Source of the DNA: Pseudomonas sp. KU43P
Lineage (GTDB): Bacteria > Pseudomonadota > Gammaproteobacteria > Pseudomonadales > Pseudomonadaceae
DNA length: 64,000 nt
Reading direction: 5' to 3'
Assembly (NCBI RefSeq): GCF_033095865.1
Contig: NZ_AP019365.1
Location: forward strand, 254,001 to 318,000
Shown here one piece after another: positions 55,951 through 64,000 of the stretch (within the stretch, counting starts at the first letter, position 1; each line of letters starts with the position of its first letter). The translations under genes were made by a program, and so were the position numbers. The notes under the pieces are model-generated. The model saw only the letters and a list, made by a program, of their open reading frames with translations. It did no database searches and was not told where the DNA came from.

Positions 55951-56580
55951 TCAGCGCTTGGCCAGCGCCAGCTGCTGCTGTTCCTTCGGCAACACCCGCT
56001 TGGCAACGACATAGTGCTTCTGCCAGTAAGGCTTGCTCAGGTTGTCGATGCTCACCCGCTTGCCGCGACGCGGAGCGTGGATGAAGCGATCGTTGCCCAG
56101 GTAGATGGCAACGTGGTTGACCCGGCGGCTCTTGATATTGAAGAAGATCAGGTCGCCTGGCTTGAGGTCGCCTTGTGCCACTTTCACACCGTGGCCCTGA
56201 GCCATGGCGTTGGAGGTGCGCGGCAGGTCGACGTCTGCTACGTCATTGAAGGCATACTTGACCAGCCCGCTGCAGTCGAAGCCCTTTTTAGGGCTGCTGC
56301 CCCCCCATACATACGGCGTGCCGAGCACGTTCACGGCGCGGCTGAGCACGTCACTGCTCTGCTTGGGCGACATCGCGGCAACGGCGGGCAGGTTATGGGC
56401 CTTGGCCGAGGCGTTCTGACGCGCGCGCAGCGCAGTCTGTTTGACCGGCGCGTGATTCACCGAAGCGTTGCTGGTGTAGCCGGTAAAGCCGTTGGGAAGA
56501 CGCTGCTCACGATTGGTGGCGTGGGCGGCCAGGGGCAATAATAGGCAGAGGGTCAGCCATGTCTTGAGTAAAGGCGGCAT
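55951..56580 (-). CDS. Exported NlpC/P60-family endopeptidase
   Basis: A 209-residue exported cysteine hydrolase: signal peptide MPPLLKTWLTLCLLLPLAAHA, a linker, then NlpC/P60 with catalytic C103 in FDCSGLVKYAF, His in RVNHVAIYLG, and a third polar residue near FIHAPRRG. Such enzymes cut D-Glu-mDAP cross-links in peptidoglycan. No anchor or LysM domain is present, so it is free in the periplasm (alternatively outer-membrane linked). Confidence 0.92.
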   Translation of the reverse strand: MPPLLKTWLTLCLLLPLAAHATNREQRLPNGFTGYTSNASVNHAPVKQTALRARQNASAKAHNLPAVAAMSPKQSSDVLSRAVNVLGTPYVWGGSSPKKGFDCSGLVKYAFNDVADVDLPRTSNAMAQGHGVKVAQGDLKPGDLIFFNIKSRRVNHVAIYLGNDRFIHAPRRGKRVSIDNLSKPYWQKHYVVAKRVLPKEQQQLALAKR

Positions 56581-56749
56581 AGATGAAGCTCTTTATGAAT
56601 GTTTTATGTGTGTTGGCGGGCAACTTTATAACAGCTTTTTGATCACTTTCTGATCCGTTGGTCGATTGTCATGCTGCCGTACGTCGGTCTGCGCCGGAAA
56701 AGTCACATTTTTTTTTAGAAAATTTTTGGATAACCCAGGAGGGCTATGA

Positions 56750-57169
56750 ATGAACAGTTATCAACAAGGGGCGCCGAACCACGACACCCACAGCAAGGTG
56801 ATCGGGTATCTGCTTTGGATCTTCGGCTTTACCGGCTCGCACCGCTTCTATTACGGCAAGCCCATCACCGGGACCATCTGGTTCTTCACCCTGGGCCTGC
56901 TCGGCATCGGCTGGCTGATCGACCTGTTCCTGATCCCGTCGATGGACCGCGAGGCCGACATGCGCTTCCAATCCGGTCGCATCGACTACAACATCGGCTG
57001 GATCCTGCTGACCTTCCTTGGTGTGTTCGGTATTCACCGGCTCTACCAGGGCAAGTGGATCAGCGCGATCATCTACTTCTTCACCGGGGGCTTGTTCCTG
57101 CTGGGCGTGCTGTACGACTTCTGGACGCTGAACAGTCAGATCTCCCAGGCCAACGCCGAGCGCCGCTGA
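56750..57169 (+). CDS. TM2-domain (NINE) membrane protein
   Basis: A 139-residue protein with two tandem TM2-like units (GYLLWIFGFTGSHRFYYGK and FLGVFGIHRLYQGKW). Each consists of helices around the conserved G-x-H-R-F/L-Y-x-G-K motif. The role is unknown. The start is ATG 56750, seven bases after AGGAGGG; an overlapping ATG four bases up (56746) opens another frame but lies too near the ribosome site. The 169-base gap before it holds only AT-rich promoter-like sequence with a T9 run. Confidence 0.85.
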   Translation: MNSYQQGAPNHDTHSKVIGYLLWIFGFTGSHRFYYGKPITGTIWFFTLGLLGIGWLIDLFLIPSMDREADMRFQSGRIDYNIGWILLTFLGVFGIHRLYQGKWISAIIYFFTGGLFLLGVLYDFWTLNSQISQANAERR

Positions 57170-57178
57170 GGCAGGTAG

Positions 57179-57216
57179 AAAAAAGGCCTTGTCGCATCGC
57201 GCGGCAAGGCCTTTTT
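57179..57216. terminator. Bidirectional terminator
   Basis: AAAAAAGGCCTTGTCGC-atcgc-GCGGCAAGGCCTTTTT between convergent TM2 and SPOR genes; one G-U pair in a 12-bp stem. Confidence 0.9.
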
Positions 57217-57218
57217 CG

Positions 57219-57917
57219 TTACTGGCGGGTCTGTCGCTGCTGCAGGAGCAGGTTGCTGAAGCCTGCCCCTGCCAACTGCTTCTGGGCCCCGGTCAGCTGT
57301 TCGCGGTTGCTGAACGGGCCGACCAGCACGCGGTACCAGGTTTCATCCTTGACCGTCCCTGACTCAACCTTCACGGCCTGGCCCAGCAGGATGATCTGCG
57401 CGCGCACCTTGTCGGCATCCGCCTGCTTGCGGAACGAACCCGCCTGCAGGAAGAACTGCGTGGTTGCAGCCGGCTTGATCACAGGCGGCGCCGGCGGTGG
57501 CGTCTGCCCCAGCAGCGCCGCCTGGGCACGCGCAGTGTCGATCTTGGCGGCTTCCGCCGGGGTAACCGGTGCCACCGGTTGGGCCGGTACGGGCGGCGTC
57601 TTCTCAGGCACGGCCTCTGGCGGCACGATCACCTCGGACTCCGGCAGCAGCGTGTAGAAGTCGTATTTCGGTTTCACGGGCTGTTGCGGGGTGGCAGGGG
57701 CGGACTTGCCGGCCTCGGCCACCTTCTCCGGCTTCTGCTGCTCGGGCTTGGTGCGCTGGATGTCACCACCGCCAGGTTCGAGCTTCATCAGGAAGACGAT
57801 GAAGGCGCCGACGGTAAGGCCGACCGCCAACCATACCCAGCCGGGGATCGGCTGTTTGGCCGGTGCCTGGGTGCGGCTTGCGCCGCGCTTGGGTGCTGGT
57901 TTTTTCTTGGCAGCCAA
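57219..57917 (-). CDS. SPOR-domain cell-envelope protein
   Basis: A 232-residue bitopic membrane protein: a basic cytoplasmic N-terminus (MAAKKKPAPKRGASRTQAPAK condensed), one helix (WVWLAVGLTVGAFIVFLM), a long Pro/Ala/Glu-rich periplasmic linker, and a C-terminal SPOR domain (TQFFLQAGSFRKQADADKVRAQI then WYRVLVGPFSNREQ). SPOR domains bind denuded septal glycans, as in FtsN, so this is a divisome-type protein. Located immediately after argS, as FtsN-like genes are in many pseudomonads. Confidence 0.9.
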   Translation of the reverse strand: MAAKKKPAPKRGASRTQAPAKQPIPGWVWLAVGLTVGAFIVFLMKLEPGGGDIQRTKPEQQKPEKVAEAGKSAPATPQQPVKPKYDFYTLLPESEVIVPPEAVPEKTPPVPAQPVAPVTPAEAAKIDTARAQAALLGQTPPPAPPVIKPAATTQFFLQAGSFRKQADADKVRAQIILLGQAVKVESGTVKDETWYRVLVGPFSNREQLTGAQKQLAGAGFSNLLLQQRQTRQ

Positions 57918-57918
57918 C

Positions 57919-59655
57919 TTACATACGCTCCAGGGTTTCCAGGCCGAGCAGTTCCAGACCTTGCTTGAGGGTGCGACCGGTCAGGGCAGCCAGGCGCAGA
58001 CGGCTCTGCTGCTGCTCCGGGGTATCGGCGGCGAGGATCGGGCAATTCTCGTAGAAGCTGGAGAACAGGCCGGCGAGGTCGTACAGGTAGCTGCACAGCA
58101 CGTGCGGCGTGCCCTTCTCGGCGACGTTGTTGAGGATCTCGCCGAACTGCGCCAGGCGTGCGGCCAGGTCCTGTTCGTGAGGCGCTTGCAGGACGATGCT
58201 GCCTTCGACTTCGTCGAAGCCCTTGCCCAGCTTGCGGAACACGCCAGCCACGCGGGTGTAGGCGTACAGCAGGTAAGGCGCGGTGTTGCCTTCGAAGTTG
58301 AGCATCAGCTCGAAGTTGAAGCTGTAGTCGCTGGTGCGGTGCTTGGACAGGTCGGCGTATTTCACCGCGCCGATGCCGACCACTTTACCGATGGTGCGCA
58401 GTTCTTCTTCGGCCAGGCTCGGGTTCTTTTCCTTCACCAGCGCGTAGGCGCGGTCCTTGGCCTCGTTGAGCAGGTCGATCAGCTTCACGGTGCCGCCGTC
58501 ACGGGTCTTGAACGGGCGGCCGTCGGCGCCGTTCATGGTACCGAAGCCCATGTGCTCCATCTGCATCGGATGGCCGACGAAGCCGGCGCGGCGGGCCACT
58601 TCGAACACCTGGTTGAAGTGCAGTGCCTGGCGCTGGTCGACGAAGTACAGGGCGCGGTCGGCCTTGAGCACATTGCTGCGGTAGCGCACGGCTGCCAGGT
58701 CGGTGGTGGCGTACAGGTAGCCGCCGTCGGCCTTCTGCACGATCACCGGCAGCGGCTCGCCTTCACTGTTCTTGAACTCGTCGAGGAACACGCACTGGGC
58801 GCCTTGGTCCTCGACCAGCAGGCCCTTGGCCTTGAGGTCGTTGATCACGTTGGCGAGATCGTCGTTGTAGGCGCTCTCGCCCATCACGTCGGCCATGGTC
58901 AGCTTGACGTTGAGCAGCTCGTAGGTCTTCTGGCAGTGCGACAGCGAAATGTCCTTGAAGCGTGTCCACAGCGCCAGGCACTCAGGGTCGCCAGCCTGCA
59001 GCTTGACCACCAGGCCGCGGGCGCGGGTGGCGAATTCCTCGGACTCGTCGAAGCGTTTCTTGGCCGCGCGGTAGAAGTTTTCCAGGTCCGACAGCTCGTC
59101 GCTGGTGATCGGGTTCTCTTCCAGGTAGGCCATCAGCATGCCGAACTGGGTGCCCCAGTCGCCCACGTGGTTCTGGCGGATGACCTCGTCGCCGAGGAAC
59201 TCCAGCACTCGGGCGACGCTGTCACCGATGATGGTCGAACGCAGGTGGCCGACGTGCATTTCCTTGGCCAGGTTCGGTGCCGACATGTCGATCACCACCT
59301 TCTGCGCGGGGCCGGCCTTGCGCGCGCCCAGGTGGGCGTCGGCGAGGGCGGCGTCCAGGCGGTGGGCCAGCGCGTCGGTGTTCTGGAAGAAATTCAGGAA
59401 GCCTGGGCCGGCGATTTCGACCTTGCTGATGTCGGCGCTGGCCGGCAGGGCATTGATCAGTTTTTCGGCCAGGTCACGCGGCTTCATGCCGGCCGGCTTG
59501 GCCAGCATCATGGCGATGTTGCTGGCGAAGTCGCCGTGGGTCTTGTCCCGGGCGTTTTCCACCTGGATCGCCGGCGACAGCCCTTCAGGCAGCACACCGT
59601 CTGTGACGAGTTGGGTGAGGGCTTGCTGGAGCAGCTGGCGAATGGTGTCTTTCAT
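57919..59655 (-). CDS. argS: Arginyl-tRNA synthetase ArgS
   Basis: Class I aminoacyl-tRNA synthetase of 578 residues. The HIGH motif is H134-V-G-H137 in [19 protein letters not shown], and the C-terminal anticodon-binding domain ends [15 protein letters not shown] ([13 protein letters not shown]). KMSKS is degenerate as in all ArgRS. Start 59655 ([13 protein letters not shown]); the open frame upstream runs through a REP. The SPOR gene follows at once. Confidence 0.97.
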   Translation of the reverse strand: MKDTIRQLLQQALTQLVTDGVLPEGLSPAIQVENARDKTHGDFASNIAMMLAKPAGMKPRDLAEKLINALPASADISKVEIAGPGFLNFFQNTDALAHRLDAALADAHLGARKAGPAQKVVIDMSAPNLAKEMHVGHLRSTIIGDSVARVLEFLGDEVIRQNHVGDWGTQFGMLMAYLEENPITSDELSDLENFYRAAKKRFDESEEFATRARGLVVKLQAGDPECLALWTRFKDISLSHCQKTYELLNVKLTMADVMGESAYNDDLANVINDLKAKGLLVEDQGAQCVFLDEFKNSEGEPLPVIVQKADGGYLYATTDLAAVRYRSNVLKADRALYFVDQRQALHFNQVFEVARRAGFVGHPMQMEHMGFGTMNGADGRPFKTRDGGTVKLIDLLNEAKDRAYALVKEKNPSLAEEELRTIGKVVGIGAVKYADLSKHRTSDYSFNFELMLNFEGNTAPYLLYAYTRVAGVFRKLGKGFDEVEGSIVLQAPHEQDLAARLAQFGEILNNVAEKGTPHVLCSYLYDLAGLFSSFYENCPILAADTPEQQQSRLRLAALTGRTLKQGLELLGLETLERM

Positions 59656-59756
59656 GGGGATCTCTTTTCGACCGCAAGCGCGGTGGGGCGCTTGGATGCG
59701 CAGGTGGAAAAACTGGGCATTATCCGTTGCTGGGGCCAGGTTGCCAACCTTTGAAG

Positions 59757-59831
59757 GCCCTATCGCCGGCAAGCCGGCTCCCACAGGTGGGGGTGCGCAC
59801 CCGTGGGCGCCGGCTTGCCGGCGATAGGGCC
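59757..59831. repeat. Inverted REP pair
   Basis: REP copies at 59757-59787 and 59802-59831 (GGGCGCCGGC variant) between argS and priA, both on the reverse strand; it lies in the argS upstream region. Confidence 0.86.
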
Positions 59832-59838
59832 AGTAGAT

Positions 59839-62058
59839 TCAGTACAGGTCTACCGGATCCACATCCAGCGACCAGCGTACCTGGCGCCCGCTCGGCATCT
59901 GCTCCAACACTAGCAACCAGGCACTGATCAGTCGATGCAAGGGTGCCCGTGTATTGGCCTGGATCAACAGTTGCGCGCGGAAGCGTCCCGCCTTGCGCTC
60001 CATCGGAGCCGGTACCGGGCCCAACAGTTCAATGCCCGCCAGTTGTTGCTCGGCCACCAGGCGCTCCGCTGTGCTGCAGGCCTCGTCGAGAAAACCCTCT
60101 GCCTGGCCTGGCTTGTGCGCTTCGGCGCGCAGCAGGGCCAGGTGCGAGTAAGGCGGCAGGCCGGCTGCGCGGCGTTCGTCCAGGGCCTGTTCGGCGAAGG
60201 CGAAGTAGCCTTGCTCGGTCAACTGCACCAGCAACGGGTGGTCGGCCAGGTGGGTCTGGATGATCACCTTGCCGGGCTCCTCGGCACGGCCGGCGCGGCC
60301 GGCGACCTGGACGATGAGCTGGGCCATGCGCTCGCTGGCGCGGAAATCACCTGAGAACAGCCCTCCATCGGCATCAAGGATTGCCACCAGCGTTACCCGC
60401 GGGAAATGGTGCCCCTTGGCCAGCATCTGGGTGCCGACCAGGATGCTCGGCTGGCCGCGCTGGATGGTGCTGAACAAGTTCTGCATGGCGTCCTTGCGCG
60501 CCGTGCTGTCGCGGTCAATGCGCAGGATCGGGTAATCGGGGAACAGCACTTTCAAGCGTTCCTCGGCACGTTCGGTGCCGGCGCCGACCGGTCGCAAGTC
60601 CACGTGGTTGCACTTGGGGCACTGGTGCGGCAGGCGTTCGTCATAGCCGCAGTGGTGGCAGCGCAGCACACCGGAGCGTTGGTGCACCGTCATGCGCGCA
60701 TCGCAACGCGGGCACTCGGACAGCCAGCCGCAGTCATGGCACAGCAAGGTGGGAGCGAAGCCGCGGCGGTTGAGGAACACGAGCACTTGCTGGCCGGCTT
60801 CCAGGGTAAGGCGGATGGCCTGCTGCAGCGGGCCACTGATGCCGCTGTCCAGCGGCAGGCTCTTCACGTCCAGGCGTAGCATGCGTGGTGGGCGTGCGCC
60901 ACCGGCGCGCTGGTTCATGCGCAGCAGGCGATAACGGCCGGTCAGGGCGTTGTGCAGCGTTTCCAGTGAGGGAGTGGCGGAGCCAAGCAGGATCGGGATG
61001 TTTTCCTGATGTGCGCGCACCAGCGCCAAGTCGCGGGCGTGGTAACGCAGGCCCTCCTGCTGTTTATAGGAGCCGTCGTGTTCCTCGTCGATGATGATCA
61101 GACCTGGGTTCTTCATCGGCGTGAACAGCGCCGAGCGTGTGCCGATGATGATGTCGGCCTCGCCGTCGCGCGCTGCCAGCCAGGCATCGAGACGCTCGCG
61201 ATCGTTCACCGCCGAGTGCAGCAGGGCGATGCGGGCATTGAAGCGCTGCTCGAAGCGCGCCAGGGTCTGCGGGCCGAGGTTGATCTCGGGAATCAGTACC
61301 AGTGCCTGCTTGCCGGCTTCGAGGGCCTCGCGGATGAGTTGCAGGTAGACCTCGGTCTTGCCGCTGCCGGTGACGCCTGCCAGGAGAAACGCGCCGAACT
61401 CGCCAAAGCCCTCGCGCACGGCGTCGAAGGCATCGCGCTGTTCTTCGTTGAGCGGCAGCTCCGGCTGGGCCAGCCAGTGTTCATGGCGCTCTGCCGGGCG
61501 CTGGCGGCGCACTTCCACCTGCACCAGCTCCTTGGCCAGCAGCAGGTCGAGGCTGTCCTTGTTCAGGTTGAGCTTGGCCAGCAGGCTATGGGCCACACCA
61601 TGGGGGTGCTGGGCCAGGGTTTTCAGGGCGTCGCGTTGACGTGGGGCGCGGGCGATGCGCGGGTCTTCCAGGCGGGCACCGGGGGCAACGTGCCAGAAGC
61701 GCTCCTGGCGCATCTCGGCGGGCTCACCCTGGCGCAGCAGCGTGGGCAAGGCCCAGCTCAGGGTGTCGCCCAGGCTGTGCTGATAATACTGGGCTGTCCA
61801 CAGGCACAGCTTGAAAAGGGCCGCAGGCACCGGCGTTACCGGGTCGAGCAGGGCAATGGCGGGCTTGAGCTTGTCGGCCGGCACTTCACTCTGCTCGCAC
61901 ACTTCCACCAGCACGCCGATCATCTCGCGGCGGCCGAACGGCACGCGGATCCGCATGCCCGGTACCAGGGCCTGGCGCGCCATGCTCGCCGGCGCTCGGT
62001 AGTCGAACAGGCGACGCAGAGGGGAGGGCAGGGCAAGGCGCAGGATGACGTCGGACAC
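59839..62058 (-). CDS. priA: PriA, primosomal replication restart helicase
   Basis: A 739-residue DExH helicase that reloads the replisome at stalled forks. It has the N-terminal 3'-end-binding domain (VILRLALPSPLRRLFDYRAP), Walker A GVTGSGKTEVYLQ, DEEHDGSYKQ, and the zinc-binding cysteine cluster (CHDCGWLSECPRCDARM ... CHHCG ... CPKCN). The C-terminal helicase region is QMLAKGHHFPRVTLVAILDAD. The start is GTG at 62058, the first codon matching the family N-terminus. Divergent from rpmE. Confidence 0.96.
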   Translation of the reverse strand: MSDVILRLALPSPLRRLFDYRAPASMARQALVPGMRIRVPFGRREMIGVLVEVCEQSEVPADKLKPAIALLDPVTPVPAALFKLCLWTAQYYQHSLGDTLSWALPTLLRQGEPAEMRQERFWHVAPGARLEDPRIARAPRQRDALKTLAQHPHGVAHSLLAKLNLNKDSLDLLLAKELVQVEVRRQRPAERHEHWLAQPELPLNEEQRDAFDAVREGFGEFGAFLLAGVTGSGKTEVYLQLIREALEAGKQALVLIPEINLGPQTLARFEQRFNARIALLHSAVNDRERLDAWLAARDGEADIIIGTRSALFTPMKNPGLIIIDEEHDGSYKQQEGLRYHARDLALVRAHQENIPILLGSATPSLETLHNALTGRYRLLRMNQRAGGARPPRMLRLDVKSLPLDSGISGPLQQAIRLTLEAGQQVLVFLNRRGFAPTLLCHDCGWLSECPRCDARMTVHQRSGVLRCHHCGYDERLPHQCPKCNHVDLRPVGAGTERAEERLKVLFPDYPILRIDRDSTARKDAMQNLFSTIQRGQPSILVGTQMLAKGHHFPRVTLVAILDADGGLFSGDFRASERMAQLIVQVAGRAGRAEEPGKVIIQTHLADHPLLVQLTEQGYFAFAEQALDERRAAGLPPYSHLALLRAEAHKPGQAEGFLDEACSTAERLVAEQQLAGIELLGPVPAPMERKAGRFRAQLLIQANTRAPLHRLISAWLLVLEQMPSGRQVRWSLDVDPVDLY

Positions 62059-62127
62059 GCGGAAGGTCTCGCAGGGCGTTTCAAAGATGGGCGAGCCTAG
62101 CAGACGACGGTCGGTGCAAGCGACAAC

Positions 62128-62155
62128 TTGCGCTGGCGTGACACTCTGGTAATAT
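62128..62155 (+). promoter_or_regulatory. rpmE promoter
   Basis: TTGCGC (62128-62133), 16 bases, TAATAT (62150-62155), a good sigma-70 match 70 bases upstream of the rpmE ATG. It leaves a leader of about 64 bases, in which I see no clear L31 autoregulatory hairpin. Confidence 0.7.
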
Positions 62156-62225
62156 TCGCCGCCTAATTACGTGCGGTATTCAACAATTGGTGTTGGGTGG
62201 CGGCACGCAGCTCGAGGAAGTGACC

Positions 62226-62441
62226 ATGAAAGCAGATATTCATCCGAACTACGAAGTAGTTGCAGTCACCTGCAGCTGCGGCAACAAGTTCGAAACTCGT
62301 TCGACCCTGGGCAACACCCTGGCGATCGACGTTTGCAACCTGTGCCACCCGTTCTACACCGGTAAGCAAAAAGTCCTGGACACCGGTGGTCGCGTACAGA
62401 AGTTCGCCGACCGCTTCGGCATGTTCGGTACCAAGAAGTAA
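62226..62441 (+). CDS. rpmE: 50S ribosomal protein L31 (zinc-binding C+ form)
   Basis: A 71-residue ribosomal protein, with zinc ligands C16, C18, C37 and C40 ([22 protein letters not shown]), so it is the zinc-requiring paralogue replaced by YkgM-type L31 under zinc starvation. Start 62226 ([10 protein letters not shown]) with a GAGGAAG ribosome site; the frame upstream is non-conserved. Confidence 0.97.
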   Translation: MKADIHPNYEVVAVTCSCGNKFETRSTLGNTLAIDVCNLCHPFYTGKQKVLDTGGRVQKFADRFGMFGTKK

Positions 62442-62443
62442 TC

Positions 62444-63265
62444 ATGCGCATGGCGAATCCTTCGGGTTTCGCGTTGTTGCTGAAAAAGGCGCCCCTTGTG
62501 GGCGCTTTTTTTGTGGGCGCGATTTGGCAGCTGCCGGCGCTGGCTTTCTGCCCGCTACCGGACCGGCCGCAGCCGGTAGCCGTGCGCCAGGTGGTGGACG
62601 GCGATACCCTACGCCTGACCGATGGCCGCAGTGTGCGCATGATCGGCATCAACGCCCCGGAGATCGGTCGCAAGGGCCGAGCCAGCGAGCCTTATGCCGA
62701 AGCCGCCAAGCGGCGCCTGGAGGGGTTGGTCAAGGCCAGCGATGGGCGCGTCGCCTTGGTGCCGGGCAAGGAGGCCAAGGACAGGTATGGCCGCACCTTG
62801 GCGCATGTTTACGCGGGCAACGGTGACAATCTCGAAGCACGTTTGCTTAGCGAAGGGTTGGGTTATCGCGTTGCAGTTGCGCCCAATGTGAGCCTGGCGG
62901 GTTGCCAGCAAGCCGCCGAGCAGGCCGCGCGGCAGGCGGGCTTGGGCCTATGGCAGCGCACCCCGGTGCTGCGTGCTGCCGACGTGAAGCAGTCGGGCTT
63001 CGCGGTGATCGCGGGCAGGGTCGGCAGCATCGAACGCAATCGCGCCGGCATCTGGCTGGAACTGGACGCTGGCGTGGTGTTGCAGATACCCGCTCGTCTG
63101 CAACGCAACTTCCCCGCCAGCTTCTTCGATAACCTCAAGGGACGCCGTGTTGAAGCGCGTGGCTGGGTGCTGGATCGTTCCCGCAAGGGTGGGCTGAAGC
63201 CTGGGCAGCGACGCTGGCTGTTGCCGTTGACCGATCCAAGCATGCTGGAGCGCGTTCCAGGCTGA
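62444..63265 (+). CDS. Exported thermonuclease-family (SNase) protein
   Basis: A 273-residue protein with an N-terminal signal (KKAPLVGAFFVGAIWQLPALAF) and a staphylococcal-nuclease-like fold: VVDGDTLRL, INAPEIGRKG and KDRYGRTLAHVY carry residues equivalent to the active-site Asp, Arg and Glu, and there is a C-terminal OB-type extension (GFAVIAGRVGSIERNRAGIWLELD). The start is ATG 62444, two bases after the rpmE stop, or 62450. The signal peptide is encoded by the rpmE terminator, so expression needs read-through or a promoter inside rpmE. Probable extracytoplasmic nuclease. Confidence 0.85.
   Translation: MRMANPSGFALLLKKAPLVGAFFVGAIWQLPALAFCPLPDRPQPVAVRQVVDGDTLRLTDGRSVRMIGINAPEIGRKGRASEPYAEAAKRRLEGLVKASDGRVALVPGKEAKDRYGRTLAHVYAGNGDNLEARLLSEGLGYRVAVAPNVSLAGCQQAAEQAARQAGLGLWQRTPVLRAADVKQSGFAVIAGRVGSIERNRAGIWLELDAGVVLQIPARLQRNFPASFFDNLKGRRVEARGWVLDRSRKGGLKPGQRRWLLPLTDPSMLERVPG
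62483..62512 (+). terminator. rpmE terminator lying inside the next coding region
   Basis: AAAAAGGCGCCC-cttgt-GGGCGCTTTTTTT: 6-7 bp GC stem with A and T flanks, a textbook intrinsic terminator 41 bases after rpmE. It overlaps codons 14-23 of the nuclease gene. Confidence 0.88.
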
Positions 63266-63445
63266 AAAGATGTAGACATTTCGCTATCGGATTGTACACA
63301 CTGTCAATCCCAATGCCCCCGCGGGTTATAGCGTAAAGTCGTAGGCTAAAGGCCTTGACACAAGTGACCGACCAGTCTTGTGGCTCCCCGGCTCTTTGCG
63401 TATCCTCGGCGGTCCGTCAGAACAGTAAATAGCGGAATGCCCACC

Positions 63446-64000
63446 ATGTCAGACCTGAAAACCGCCGCTCTCGAATATCACGCTCAACCTCGTCCGGGGA
63501 AACTGAGCGTCGAGCTCTCCAAGCCCACCGCCACCGCCCGTGACCTCGCCCTGGCCTACAGCCCAGGTGTTGCCGAGCCCGTGCGCGAAATCGGCCGTGA
63601 TCCAGAGCTGGCTTACAAATACACCGGCAAGGGCAACCTGGTTGCGGTGATTTCCGATGGTACCGCCATCCTCGGTCTGGGTGACCTCGGCCCACTGGCC
63701 TCCAAGCCGGTCATGGAAGGCAAGGGCGTTCTGTTCAAGCGTTTCGCAGGTATCGATGTGTTCGACATCGAAGTCGAATCTGAAAGCCCGCAGGCGTTCA
63801 TCGACACCGTACGCCGCATCTCCATCACCTTCGGTGGCATCAACCTCGAAGACATCAAGGCACCTGAGTGCTTCGAGATCGAGCGCACTCTGATCGAGCA
63901 GTGCGACATTCCGGTCTTCCACGATGACCAGCACGGCACCGCGATCGTTACCGCGGCCGGCATGATCAACGCCCTGGAAATCGCTGGCAAGAAACTGGAA
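63446..64000 (+). CDS. maeB: NADP-type malic enzyme MaeB (3' end outside window)
   Basis: Oxidative decarboxylation of malate to pyruvate with NADP+, supplying NADPH. The first 185 residues are visible and in frame to the last base. They cover the malic-enzyme N-terminal domain: [10 protein letters not shown] with the catalytic Tyr, [22 protein letters not shown] (condensed), [26 protein letters not shown] with metal-ligand Glu/Asp. The NADP domain begins near the end. ATG 63446 is preferred to 63437 because GCGGA then lies at proper distance. Whether a PTA-like C-terminal domain follows cannot be seen. The 180-base gap upstream has TTGACA at 63355-63360 but no good -10. Confidence 0.95.
   Translation, partial: MSDLKTAALEYHAQPRPGKLSVELSKPTATARDLALAYSPGVAEPVREIGRDPELAYKYTGKGNLVAVISDGTAILGLGDLGPLASKPVMEGKGVLFKRFAGIDVFDIEVESESPQAFIDTVRRISITFGGINLEDIKAPECFEIERTLIEQCDIPVFHDDQHGTAIVTAAGMINALEIAGKKLE

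Noticed and set aside
56746..57657. Forward ORF of 303 codons starting four bases before the TM2 start
   Set aside because: Start lies too near the ribosome site and the translation is unlike any family; it is the shifted frame of TM2 and antisense of SPOR.
57691..59754. Forward ORF of 687 codons opposite argS
   Set aside because: Antisense frame of ArgS with no recognisable domain.

Overview
The window is a stretch of chromosome from a Pseudomonas of the P. putida group. Four things point there: high GC with strong G/C third-position bias, single-copy core genes with clear pseudomonad character (PtsP, CadR, CalB, MetXW, short FolA), a gene order that agrees with what I remember of P. putida, and about twenty copies of a REP element with the core GCCGGC-TTG-CCGGC followed by GAT, most of them between genes and often in inverted pairs. 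I see no rRNA, tRNA, CRISPR array, integrase, transposase or prophage. Both ends cut a gene: ptsP lacks its 5' part and maeB its 3' part.

Layout. 1-5.2 kb: ptsP (end), NRDE protein, TauE/SafE permease, lgt, thyA. 5.3-8.05 kb: divergent cadR/cadA cadmium resistance with a MerR-type operator. 8.1-13.6 kb: an aminoethylphosphonate-type cluster of LysR regulator, ATPase, fused permease, binding protein and a PhnZ-like HD oxygenase, with no PhnY hydroxylase beside it. 13.8-19.8 kb: a GTPase/membrane protein pair of unknown role (DUF3482/DUF2868), folA, a cystine-type symporter and the periplasmic phosphorylcholine phosphatase pchP. 20-29.5 kb: ilvD, a secreted PI-PLC-like protein, rlmI, an HDOD protein, mutM, ferredoxin, coaD, then a GMC oxidoreductase with a Tat lipoprotein subunit. 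29.5-33.7 kb: calB and a divergent TetR regulator with a near-perfect 22-bp palindrome between them, a rhodanese and a YheT-like hydrolase.

33.8-45.7 kb: a large fused M16 peptidase, rsmD, an inactive/active pair of smaller M16 proteins, then ftsY-ftsE-ftsX-rpoH, mtgA and a DUF423 protein. 45.8-48.2 kb: thiS-thiG-trmB, then a 600-base stretch with a 22-bp direct repeat and one small ORF with a good ribosome site. 48.2-54.8 kb: a long reverse-strand series (YggS, proC, yggT-like, metX, metW, DUF4426, rdgB, hemW, DUF3392). 54.8-64 kb: a PilT-type ATPase, an NlpC/P60 hydrolase, a TM2 protein, SPOR protein, argS, priA, rpmE, a secreted nuclease and the start of maeB.

Most of this is housekeeping. 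The parts that look accessory or least understood are the phosphonate cluster lacking a hydroxylase, the PI-PLC gene, the fused M16 gene with a poly-C tract near its start, the DUF3482/DUF2868 pair and the repeat/sORF region at 47.6-48.2 kb. Other sequence-level oddities are a REP-like copy inside the ftsY coding sequence, an rpmE terminator that doubles as signal-peptide coding sequence of the next gene, and a folA start that sits where transcription should begin.
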